From positions 1-29,254 of IMG/VR virus record IMGVR_UViG_3300048504_000240: a stretch of DNA of 29,254 bases, one strand, 5' to 3'. Below, piece after piece: positions 1-9,300 of this stretch; position 1 is the first letter of the stretch, and each line of letters opens with the position of its first letter. This DNA comes from a virus. The notes under the pieces were generated by a model, which did no database searches, had not been told where the DNA came from, and saw only the letters and a program-made list of their open reading frames with translations. Made by a program: the position numbers and the translations under genes.

Positions 1-1619
1 GCTCATTTGGAAAATTTAAAGGTCTACTCGCAGGTGCAATTACAGTTGCGGGTATCACTTCATTTACAAAGTCAGTAGTAGAAGCAAGTTCACGTGCTGA
101 AGACTTAAAAACTACATTAGAAACTGTAGCAGGTTCAGCAAAAGCAGGCGATGATGCATTTAAGTTTATTAACGACTTTGCAACAAGAACACCATTTGAT
201 ATTGAAACTCTAACAGAAACATTCATTAAATTAAAAGCAACTGGTATTGAACCTACAGAAGAACTGTTAACTACATTCGGCGACATGGCGGCTGTAACTA
301 CAGATCGTGTTGGCGCACTTAACGCTATCACAGATTTGTTTTCACGAACTACATCAGGTGGTTTGGGTCTAGAAGACTTAAACAGACTTGCTGAACGTGG
401 TATCCCAGTATTTGATATTTTAGAAGAAAAGATTGGTAAATCAAGAAATGAAATATCAGAGTTTGGTAAAAGTGCCGAAAATGCGGCAGAAATAAAAGAT
501 GCTCTGTTAGAAGGTCTGAATGAACGTTTTGGTGGTGGTATGGAAAAAGCATCAGCGAACTTATCAGTATCACTATCTAACATGGGTATCGCGGCAAACA
601 ATGCTCTTATCGCAGTTGGTGAAGGTGGATTGTCAGATGCTATCAATAAAGCTACTAAATCATTCACATCATTCTTGAGCGAAAACGAAGACTTAGCGAT
701 TGCACTAGGTGAGACATTGGGTAAAGCAGTGACGTTTGCAACAGATGGTATTATCATGCTATTTGAAAATGCACATAAAGCACAACCAATATTTGATTTA
801 CTTGGTGTTGTATTTAAAGACATTGTAGCACCAGCGGCAGTACTAATATTTGATGCACTTGTTAAGATATCAGAGGCATTAGCACCAATGATTGAGACCG
901 CTCTTCCAGTAGCAAAGTCACTCTTTGCGGGTCTTGGTGCTATTATGCAAGACACTGTTATCCCAATATTCAACACAGTTGTTGATACAATTAAAACAGT
1001 TATCGACAGTATCACATTAATGATTGACAAGATAGGTGCTGGTCTAACTAAAATTAAAGAGTTTGGTTCAGGTGTTAAAGACACAGTCACGGGCGGTATG
1101 AGCAAAGCAGGTGAAAGTATTGGTAACTTCGCAGAAGGTGCTAAAGGCAAGTTCTTTGATCTTTATGATTATGTAGTTGGTAACTCAGTTATCCCAGACT
1201 TAGTTGACGGAGTTCAGTCTTGGATGGGCGGCAAACTTACATCAATCTTGGGACCAGTTGGCGATTTTGTTGAAGGTGCTAAAAGTAAGTTTTGGAGTTT
1301 ATACGATGCAGTTGTAGGTAACTCTATTATCCCAGACTTAGTTACTGATGTAGGTAAGACAATGGACAAGCTACCATCTAAGATGGTTAATCCAATCGAA
1401 ACTGGTGTAGCACAAAGTAGAAAAGCATTTGAACCAATTAATGGTGGTGGAGTTGCAACTGCAAACTCAAATGTGAATTTCAATATCTCAGGTGTAAATG
1501 CTGGAGGCGGTAGCGGACAGTTCAATCAAGCACAAATGAGTGAATACATTGAAGGGGTAGCAACACAAGTTGCTTACACAGTTCTTAGACAGAACACAGG
1601 ATTCGGAGGAGCAAGATAA
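1..1619 (+). CDS. Tail tape measure protein, C-terminal part (5' end outside window)
   Basis: The reading frame is already open at base 3, so the gene starts upstream of the window; the first in-frame ATG (285) is internal. The early part (F-NDFATRTPFD, then LKATGIEP and FGDMAA) matches the conserved tape measure domain of phage tail length-determining proteins. Hydrophobic, helix-forming stretches follow (about 700-1020), as expected for a protein that lies inside the tail tube and enters the cell envelope at infection. Near the C-terminus a block of about 27 residues, EGAK-KF--LYD-VVGNS-IPDLV, occurs twice 46 residues apart (from bases 1134 and 1272); VVGNSxIPDLV is a recurring element of tape measure proteins. 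The last 40 residues are Gly/Asn-rich. The stop overlaps the next start as TAATG, so the gpM-like gene is translationally coupled. Confidence 0.93.
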   Translation, partial: SFGKFKGLLAGAITVAGITSFTKSVVEASSRAEDLKTTLETVAGSAKAGDDAFKFINDFATRTPFDIETLTETFIKLKATGIEPTEELLTTFGDMAAVTTDRVGALNAITDLFSRTTSGGLGLEDLNRLAERGIPVFDILEEKIGKSRNEISEFGKSAENAAEIKDALLEGLNERFGGGMEKASANLSVSLSNMGIAANNALIAVGEGGLSDAINKATKSFTSFLSENEDLAIALGETLGKAVTFATDGIIMLFENAHKAQPIFDLLGVVFKDIVAPAAVLIFDALVKISEALAPMIETALPVAKSLFAGLGAIMQDTVIPIFNTVVDTIKTVIDSITLMIDKIGAGLTKIKEFGSGVKDTVTGGMSKAGESIGNFAEGAKGKFFDLYDYVVGNSVIPDLVDGVQSWMGGKLTSILGPVGDFVEGAKSKFWSLYDAVVGNSIIPDLVTDVGKTMDKLPSKMVNPIETGVAQSRKAFEPINGGGVATANSNVNFNISGVNAGGGSGQFNQAQMSEYIEGVATQVAYTVLRQNTGFGGAR

Positions 1620-1972
1620 TGGCACAAGCATTAATATATCAAAATTATATTTCACCAAAATCTAGTTATTCATCTGCGCCTAGACATAGACTCGTAGAGT
1701 TCGGAGATGGATATATTCAACGAACTCCTTGGGGACCATATGCAGGTCGTAGAACAGTATCTATTACACACGAACATTTAACACAAACAGAAGCAGACGC
1801 TCTAATTTCATTTTATGAAGATAGATTTGATGACGCAGAAGCAGTAAGCATGAACGATGATGCATTAACACATCTAGCGGGAAACTATTACTTACAGAGT
1901 TACGATGTAGAAATGACAACACCTGAACTACGCACAATCAATGCAAGTATGATCGAGGTGTTTGGAGAATGA
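1619..1972 (+). CDS. Minor tail protein, lambda gpM-like
   Basis: This 117-residue protein has the hallmark RLVEFGDGYIQRTPWG near residue 25, equivalent to the VRFGDGYSQRAP segment of lambda gpM. Its length is close to the lambda protein (109 residues), and it sits directly after the tape measure gene as M follows H in lambda. The family forms part of the distal tail tip that joins the tube to the gpL and gpJ complex. The start at 1619 overlaps the tape measure stop (TAATG), and the 3' end overlaps the next gene by four bases (ATGA). The family assignment rests on the motif and gene order. Confidence 0.88.
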   Translation: MAQALIYQNYISPKSSYSSAPRHRLVEFGDGYIQRTPWGPYAGRRTVSITHEHLTQTEADALISFYEDRFDDAEAVSMNDDALTHLAGNYYLQSYDVEMTTPELRTINASMIEVFGE

Positions 1973-2478
1973 CAACTGCTACTGAAGAAACACAAGGTCT
2001 CGTCACAGAAGCAACGTATCAGTTAATGGAGTTTGATTTTACTTCTATTGGCGGTAGTACTAAAGTGTATCTATCGACAGATCACCAAGAAAATACATAT
2101 CAAGTTTACACAGATCCAGTTCTTGGGTGGGTAGATGGACAATCACATACATTTAAGCGTATAGATTTTAAATGGAGTGGATTACGTTCAGATTTAACAG
2201 GTCAAGTAGCAGAACCAAATTTAAGTGTAGCGGCAGTAGACTTATGGGATATTACAGATTGGTCAAATGCTACAAGTCTTATGAACTTAATGGACTACAG
2301 AGGATTAAGAGTTAGAAGGTCACGTGTATTTTTTGGCACATCTAACTTTACTCCCATACAAACGTATTTTGTCAAAACAGTTGACGAACTATCACCGACG
2401 ACAATATCATTTACTTTGACCCCGTCACTGGGATCAGAACAAATGGATCAGCCGAGTGCAAGAAAATTGGAGCTATAA
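1969..2478 (+). CDS. Minor tail protein, lambda gpL-like, without the Cys-rich domain
   Basis: The 169-residue product resembles the N-terminal beta-rich domain of lambda gpL: an opening LMEFDFTSIGG segment (lambda: LWEIDLTEVGG), a middle F-W-G with PNLSVAAVDLW (lambda: RPTLTVSNLYG), then RGLRVRRSRVFFG (lambda: GGTVVRRKVYARF). Lambda gpL continues into a Cys-rich domain that holds a [4Fe-4S] cluster. This protein contains no cysteine and ends after the equivalent of the first domain. It follows the gpM-like gene (overlap ATGA) and precedes the gpJ-like gene, the expected place for gpL. Genes for lambda gpK and gpI, which lie between L and J in lambda, are absent here. No frameshift is visible that could restore a longer product. 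Confidence 0.8.
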   Translation: MTTATEETQGLVTEATYQLMEFDFTSIGGSTKVYLSTDHQENTYQVYTDPVLGWVDGQSHTFKRIDFKWSGLRSDLTGQVAEPNLSVAAVDLWDITDWSNATSLMNLMDYRGLRVRRSRVFFGTSNFTPIQTYFVKTVDELSPTTISFTLTPSLGSEQMDQPSARKLEL

Positions 2479-2479
2479 T

Positions 2480-5400
2480 ATGTTTAACAATAAAGATTTA
2501 GGGCAATATATAAAAACAACTCTAGCTCAAGAATTACAAAAGTCTCAAATAGGGAACTTTGTAAAACAAAAAGGCGCACCAAAACTAATAGCAGAAGTGA
2601 ACAAAACAAAGATTGGCGAGAAACCAAAAACGGCAGATGGTATCGACATGGGACTACAAGTAGAACCCGGAGTTATCCCAATTGTTTATGGACATGTTGG
2701 TATGTCTAACACTCAGTTTGATTTAGGACAAAAGCCAAGTGATGTAGATGCAAAGTTCACAACACAAACAATTAAGATGGCTATATCAGAGGGTCCGATT
2801 AGAGGTGTTGCTACTAGACTAGATGATAATAGTATTTCTTTTTATCCTCCAGGTAATGCAACAGAAAATTTCAAAGCAGTTCTACTAAATGATTCATTTG
2901 TTATGGAAACAAATGGTGCTGTAAATTATAAAGATGTTAAGTTAGAAGTTACGCTAGGTGATGGAACAACTAACAAACAGACAGCAACTATTCAGTCAAC
3001 AAATCCCGTAACTGATCAAGAAATCGAAGCAGTAAATGACACTACAAACGACAAGCTACTAAATGACTTAGGTGATGTTACAGCGGCAAAAGGTGTTAAT
3101 AATGTTCTTTATTGGAATACATCAACAAATCGCTGGGAAGCTAAGTCTTTCAATGATCTACTAAATGAAGCAGGTGCAACTTATGATGGTGGCGCAGGCG
3201 GAACTGGCGGAGTTGGCGGAGATGGTGGTTCTGGTGGTTTAGGCGGAACTGGCGGAGTTGGCGCAGGCGATGGACAAGGCTTACGTTATACACAATACAA
3301 TCCACCACCAACTCACGTAGAAACACCTGACACATCTAAAGTAGAAACAGTAGTTACAGCACCAGCAGACCCAGGAACTACTGTAGGTAGCAATGGCGCC
3401 CCGTTACGAAACATCGGTTTGGCAACACCGTACTTTGAAACATCAATTACAAATGTTGACGAAAACATTGACGAGATTACTGTTAACACAGTATTCCCAG
3501 ATGGTATCTATAAAGAGATTATTACAACTACAACAGCATTAGATGGGGACACAATAACACTGTGTGGAACAGAAAGACCAATCGCTAACAGTGGTAACTT
3601 AAATTGTTTAACACCAAATGTAGAAGTATCAGCAGATGGTCAAACAGCGACAACTAAAACACGTGTAAATGGTAGTGTAACAGTATATGTTGTATTCACT
3701 ACAATTTTAGAAGATTGCGATAATCGTGAGTTTATTCTACACGAAGGCAGTTATCCTATATCAGCACTAAAGAATGGTAGATATACTGACTCACAATCGT
3801 TCTCACTAAACGCTATGAACGCAGGTTCAGATGCAATTGTTACAGGCGAGAATGCAGGAAAGCCACAATCTGGTGCGATTTCTGGAATACCAGATTGCAA
3901 TGCAACAGATGTAGAAAACTTTAACTTCAAGAATTTTGATTTAGAACAATATTTAAATACATATCCAAATCAAATTGTCCAAGCAGCATCAACTATTAAA
4001 GTATATGCGTGGATCGAAAATAGAGACACAGATGACGAATATAACATTTCTACGAATGCATATTTAAAATCTATTGAAGTTTGTGACACAATGGACACAT
4101 TCAATAATGGTTATAATGTTGGAACAACTTTAACAGCTCCATATGGTTTGTTAGCTCCAGATCACGAATATCAAAGAGAAGCATTCGGCGCTGACATGGA
4201 AACAGAAGCATATTCACTTAATAATGCACGTTGTGAGTCAACAGTAGTAAGTGGAAGTTATGATGATACGAAGAACCCAGACCCATTATTAGTATGGGAT
4301 TACACAACTCAAGGACAACCTGGAGGAAGTGGTAACGGTGGTGCGGCAGGAGCTATTGGATCAGGTGGTGCTGCAGGAACTTCAGGTTCAGTTTCAGTGC
4401 CAACACTCCCAGATATTCCAACAGCAGAAATGTCAGCAGATAGTTCTTACTCAGGTGATGGTGTTGCAGATACAGTTACACTGCCAAGCGTAGCAGTAAC
4501 AAACGCAAATACAAGTGCAGTAAATACACTTGTGATTTCAGTAGATAGTGGCACAGTAGAATGTGATGGTCAAAACTCTAGTAGTATAACACTTACAGGT
4601 GTTATTGCAAATCTACAAACAACACTAAACAGTGGGGTAACATATCAATCTACAACAGCTACAACTGGTGACGTAACAATTACATTCAACATTAGCTCAA
4701 GTGAAGGTAACTCACAAACAACTAGACAGATTAGAAGTGAAGCAGTTACAGAATATGTTGCACCAACATTTGAAATTACAGTTACAGGCACAAGTGGTTA
4801 TTTCAGATGCGAAACACTTACAAACAAATTCATTATGAATATGATTAATGGAAGTGGAACAACAGATGAAATTGCAGAACAAATCAAAGTTGCTATTAAC
4901 GATAAGACAGATGGCTCTCCAAACTGGACAGCGACAAGAAGTACTAACGTAGTTACAGTCACAGGACCAGATGCACTTGGTGCGAGTTATAATGGTGTGG
5001 AACCAAGCAATGGTGCAACATCAACTCCATTACTAGCGACAAATATCACAACAATTACAGATGGCGTATCACCAAACAGAACTACACAACCAAAACAAAA
5101 TACAAAGAATTTAAAATCTAAACTTCTACCTCCGTTAGCATTTACAAATCCTCTAACAGCAGGTGATGTTTCTTTTGCTCAACTTGCTTACAGACCAGAT
5201 CAAGAAGATGGTAACACAGATATTGCAGAGGTTGGATTTTATATAGCAGGCAGAATTGTTCAAGCACCAACAGAAGTATTAAGTAGTTTTACAGATTGGA
5301 AAAATGCAGGTTATACATCTACTCCAAGTATCGATCAGAACACAGCATGGATTTTCTTTGACTATCTAACAAACACAACATATGGTTTAGGTAATGATTT

Positions 5401-6328
5401 AAAACTTAGCGATGATCAAAAAGACGTTTTGTATAGAGATATCTGGGATGCTTCTTTGTGGTGCAGTCTAAGCCCAGACCAAAGTAACCCAGATACATTT
5501 TCATCTACGCTTAATGGGATTATATATGGTGCTGAATCTAAGTTTGAAGCACTACATAAAATCGCAAACAGAATGTATGCAAAGTTCGTTTATTTAAATG
5601 GTAATCCAAGATTGATTTATGAGGGTTCTGCTTATGAGTGGGGCAGTTATACACCAACGATTAAGAAACTAGTCAATCAATCAAACACTGCAAACATAAT
5701 TTACCAAGGTGGTTCGATTGATAACATATTCAATGTAATCAATGTAAAATATAATGAACCAGCGATTAACTTTAGATTGACAGAAGTTAAATATAGAAAC
5801 ACAGCAAGTATTGCCAAATATGGTGAACGTGAAACAACTATCGAATTATGGGGTTGCACAGACAAACAAGAAGCATTATGGCACGGTGCTTGGGCATATG
5901 AAACAGAAGCAACAAATGCAGAAATCGTTACTTACATTGCAGGTTGGGATCATTTCGATGTTCTCCCAGGTGATTTAATTTACTTGAATGATACTTTACG
6001 TGTATCAACTTCTCCATCTGGCGGACGTGTAACAGCCGTAAATGGAACAACTCTAACATTAGATAGAACAGCAAGCGGCACAATCGCTGTTATGGGTGAT
6101 GATGGAGTAATATATTATGGACAAGCAACTGGAACATCAGCATCAATGTCTGGTGGGTCTTTCGTAAAACACGCTGTTTGGAATGAATTTACTCCAAATA
6201 ATAATAATGATTTAGTTGCAAACTATCGTGTAGTAGCAGTAGAAGAGTCCGAAGATGGTATTTACGCTATCACAGCACATAAACACGACCCAGATAAATA
6301 TACTAGAATATGGGAAAACACAGTCTAG
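2480..6328 (+). CDS. Tail tip / central tail protein, lambda gpJ-like, with a very large insertion
   Basis: The start is ATG 2480, not the upstream in-frame ATG 2456, because TTGGAG at 2467-2472 sits seven bases before it and the gpL-like stop is at 2478. Product 1282 residues. The N-terminus carries the gpJ signature PIVYGHVGM and then SEGPIRGV and LLNDSFVM (residues about 65-150). Homology resumes at about residue 885, with TAWIFFDYLTNTTYGLG (lambda NPAWIFYDLVTNPRYGLG) and SGGRVTAVNGTTLTLDR, and stops at GIYAITAHKHDPDK, where lambda gpJ reads GTYAITAVQHVPEK. The C-terminal receptor-binding part of lambda gpJ is missing, so adsorption specificity probably lies in the next gene. About 715 residues (165-880) are inserted between the homologous parts. 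They include two Gly-rich segments (about 236-265 and 613-640) and one cadherin-like repeat (about 690-745). Confidence 0.88.
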   Translation: MFNNKDLGQYIKTTLAQELQKSQIGNFVKQKGAPKLIAEVNKTKIGEKPKTADGIDMGLQVEPGVIPIVYGHVGMSNTQFDLGQKPSDVDAKFTTQTIKMAISEGPIRGVATRLDDNSISFYPPGNATENFKAVLLNDSFVMETNGAVNYKDVKLEVTLGDGTTNKQTATIQSTNPVTDQEIEAVNDTTNDKLLNDLGDVTAAKGVNNVLYWNTSTNRWEAKSFNDLLNEAGATYDGGAGGTGGVGGDGGSGGLGGTGGVGAGDGQGLRYTQYNPPPTHVETPDTSKVETVVTAPADPGTTVGSNGAPLRNIGLATPYFETSITNVDENIDEITVNTVFPDGIYKEIITTTTALDGDTITLCGTERPIANSGNLNCLTPNVEVSADGQTATTKTRVNGSVTVYVVFTTILEDCDNREFILHEGSYPISALKNGRYTDSQSFSLNAMNAGSDAIVTGENAGKPQSGAISGIPDCNATDVENFNFKNFDLEQYLNTYPNQIVQAASTIKVYAWIENRDTDDEYNISTNAYLKSIEVCDTMDTFNNGYNVGTTLTAPYGLLAPDHEYQREAFGADMETEAYSLNNARCESTVVSGSYDDTKNPDPLLVWDYTTQGQPGGSGNGGAAGAIGSGGAAGTSGSVSVPTLPDIPTAEMSADSSYSGDGVADTVTLPSVAVTNANTSAVNTLVISVDSGTVECDGQNSSSITLTGVIANLQTTLNSGVTYQSTTATTGDVTITFNISSSEGNSQTTRQIRSEAVTEYVAPTFEITVTGTSGYFRCETLTNKFIMNMINGSGTTDEIAEQIKVAINDKTDGSPNWTATRSTNVVTVTGPDALGASYNGVEPSNGATSTPLLATNITTITDGVSPNRTTQPKQNTKNLKSKLLPPLAFTNPLTAGDVSFAQLAYRPDQEDGNTDIAEVGFYIAGRIVQAPTEVLSSFTDWKNAGYTSTPSIDQNTAWIFFDYLTNTTYGLGNDLKLSDDQKDVLYRDIWDASLWCSLSPDQSNPDTFSSTLNGIIYGAESKFEALHKIANRMYAKFVYLNGNPRLIYEGSAYEWGSYTPTIKKLVNQSNTANIIYQGGSIDNIFNVINVKYNEPAINFRLTEVKYRNTASIAKYGERETTIELWGCTDKQEALWHGAWAYETEATNAEIVTYIAGWDHFDVLPGDLIYLNDTLRVSTSPSGGRVTAVNGTTLTLDRTASGTIAVMGDDGVIYYGQATGTSASMSGGSFVKHAVWNEFTPNNNNDLVANYRVVAVEESEDGIYAITAHKHDPDKYTRIWENTV
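3186..3275 (+). repeat. Gly-rich repeat tract inside the gpJ-like gene
   Basis: The tract encodes about 30 residues made almost only of Gly plus Ala, Thr, Val, Ser, Leu and Asp, with a GGxGGx period. A 22-base unit is repeated exactly at 3197-3218 and 3242-3263 (45-base offset, 15 residues). It is much richer in GC than its surroundings. Gly-rich segments of this kind form polyglycine-II helices in some phage adhesins; that role here is inference. Confidence 0.7.
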
Positions 6329-6339
6329 TGGAGAAATAA

Positions 6340-9300
6340 ATGGCATTATCAAAAAATACAGCATACACACCGTTCATTGAAACGAGTTTTGGTTATGGGT
6401 CAAGTGAATTAGCGACTAATTATCAAACTGAATTTCCGAATGCAACTGATATAATTACAATTGTAATTCAACATACGAGCGGTAACTGGGATGATACTGG
6501 ACATATATCTACTCCAGTGTCTGGCTCTGCAATTTCAGTATACAACAAATTATCTAAAACATTGACATGTAAAGGACAACGAAGCGACATAGATGTTATT
6601 CTTTCTAATTTAAAAATATTTCCAGCAGATAAACCAGAAAGTAGACCTCACGCAGACGATAACACAGACGGGTTTAAGGTTCTTCCGTATAAACAGAATC
6701 AAACTGATGGTAGTTACACAGGTGAACAACCTCCAGCAATCGGAGACACTGTTTTTTCAATTAGTGCTACTAGTGCAACTGCTAGTACTGGAGGAACAAT
6801 AACATTTGAGCCAGCTGAACCTAATTACAATAATCAGCGACCATATTGGCAATCATTAACAGCAGGACAAGATTATTCAGCAAGTGCATTTGACTCAGAC
6901 GATGGCGGAAGCATAGATTTTGGGACAATATCACACGGCACTGATACAGAAAATGTGATTGTTAATTGTTACTTTAAAGATTACTCACCGGGCAATATTG
7001 AATTAGATGAAGATGGCATACCTGATACTAATGCTTACAAACGCGGCAGTCATTATGGTGAATTTATTGGTATAGATAAATTTTATGTAGGCGACAAGAT
7101 ACCATTCGAAACAAGTAATACATCATCAGCTCGTTTTTCCATGAGAGGTTCAATAGATGAATGTCAAGCATTTTTAGACAATATTAAATTTAAATCATTA
7201 TCTTCTACTGAAACGCCAACGTTTGATATTTGTTTACATATTTCTGACGGAGTAACAGGCTCAGTTGTTAAGAAAACATTGTGGCATCAGCAAGACTTAA
7301 TACTTGAAAATACTATTCCAAATCAAACATATATAGAAGACGTTGCAGCTAATTTTGATTTCGGTGATCTTATATTCACAAACGAAGATGATCTATCAGA
7401 AGCAAATAATTTTAAAGCTGTCATCACAGTTGATGGGACTGGACAACCAGGAGTGCAATCTTTTGGGACAAGTGTAAATGTAGATACTGACACTTACTCT
7501 TCTGGAGTTTTAACCATCGAAGATACTAATCTATCTACTTTAAAAGAAGCTGTTAAAAATCTAGAGTTCACACCAACACAGGACTTTAATTCAACGTTCA
7601 CATTCAGCGTTGTGTTTACATTTGAAAATACTACGTTTGGTTCATCTTATAGTTCTGCTGCTCAGGTAATAAGCGTTACTGGTGTAGAAAGCAGTGAAGT
7701 AGAAAACATTGATAGAACACACACTTGGAAAGAAGACCAAGTTTATTATTTTGAATTAAATAGACCTCTGAGAATCATACATCCGTATAATGAAAACTTT
7801 AAAGTTTCATTTAACTACGATGTAACATTAGTAGACGGTTCGCAAGTTAATGGTGAGTTATACACAGAAAGTAGCGAAACACACACAAGAGCAGAAACTG
7901 AATCAGGTATTACATTTACTGGAACTAGAAACGCACTAAATGACGTTTTAAAAGAATTGTATTTTTCTCCCGGCGTAGATTTCGATCAATCATTTTCTAT
8001 TAATGTAATAGTAGAAAGAACTTCAGGATCTAACTTAAATGGAGCAGATATTTCTGAAGGTGTGTTTACTATGACAGCAATACCTCAAGACGAATATAAA
8101 GTTACAGATCCTGGAATATATTCGTGGGATGAAGATATCTCGTTAGACTTTGAAACTGGAATTACAATTTTAGATACTTCATTAGATGATCCATTGTTAC
8201 CAGCTTTTGGTGGTAAATTTAAATTGACGTTACAATCAACTTATAATGATGGGACAGCAGTAGGTGATGAAATTACTTGGTCGTGTTTTAACACTGCTGG
8301 TATAGAATTATCTGGGAGTGGAACAACAACTGATCCTTTAGTACTTGAAGGAAGTCGTTCTGATATGAATATTGCAATGAATGCATTGAGACTAACCCCT
8401 CGGGCAGATTTCACTGCTTCACAAGGTATACAATTACAGTATAGATTAGAACGAGGCGTTCCGACAGATACATTCTATCAGCTTTATATTCCTTATACAG
8501 CAGGACGAAAAGTAATATTTAATGAAGGGATTCCAAGTGATGAATTAGAGGTTCCGTCTATCGTTAAGTTCGGAGAAGAACGAATTACACCAATTGATAA
8601 TATTAAAATTGTAGATGCGGCAAAAGACAAGAAATATAAATTACAATTGACTATGAGTAACACCGGCGAAGGTTACTTACGTGTTACAGATTCTATTGGA
8701 GTTGCATCAATTTGGGATCCTATTGCTACATCGTTAACTTTAACAGGCAATAAATCTGATTTAAATCGTAGTTTACTAACACTTGAATATGTTCCTACAT
8801 TTGATTTTATATCAAATTTCAGTATATATTATTATCTACTCCAAGAAACAGACAATATAACACAACATAATGGGACAGAGTTTATTGTATTTGAATATGA
8901 TAGCACATTATTAAAATACAATACAGATAACTCACAAGATTTATTTTACGCAGAAGACTTAGCAAATCAAAATAATATATTATCATTCACTGAATTAGAA
9001 AATCTAGATGGTGCAGCAGAAATTACAAATCTACCAGTGCATTATGCAACAACTGTTAGATTAGACCCAACTACAGAACTATATTTTACTAATGATTATA
9101 TAGAACCTGAAGCATTTGTAGATGATCTAGTTGAAGAAAGAGGTTCGGAGTTAACGTTTACTGGTTCTAGAACAGAATGTAATAACATAATAAAGAATTT
9201 AAGTTTTAACGCAATAGCAGATCAATTAGATGATGTTAATGTTTTATATTCGCAGGATCGTTTTTTAAATAGTACGTTTAATGAAACACAAGCAGACGAA

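Noticed and set aside
2456-2479. Upstream start for the gpJ-like gene
   Set aside because: It lies inside the gpL-like gene without a ribosome site; ATG 2480 has TTGGAG at the right distance.
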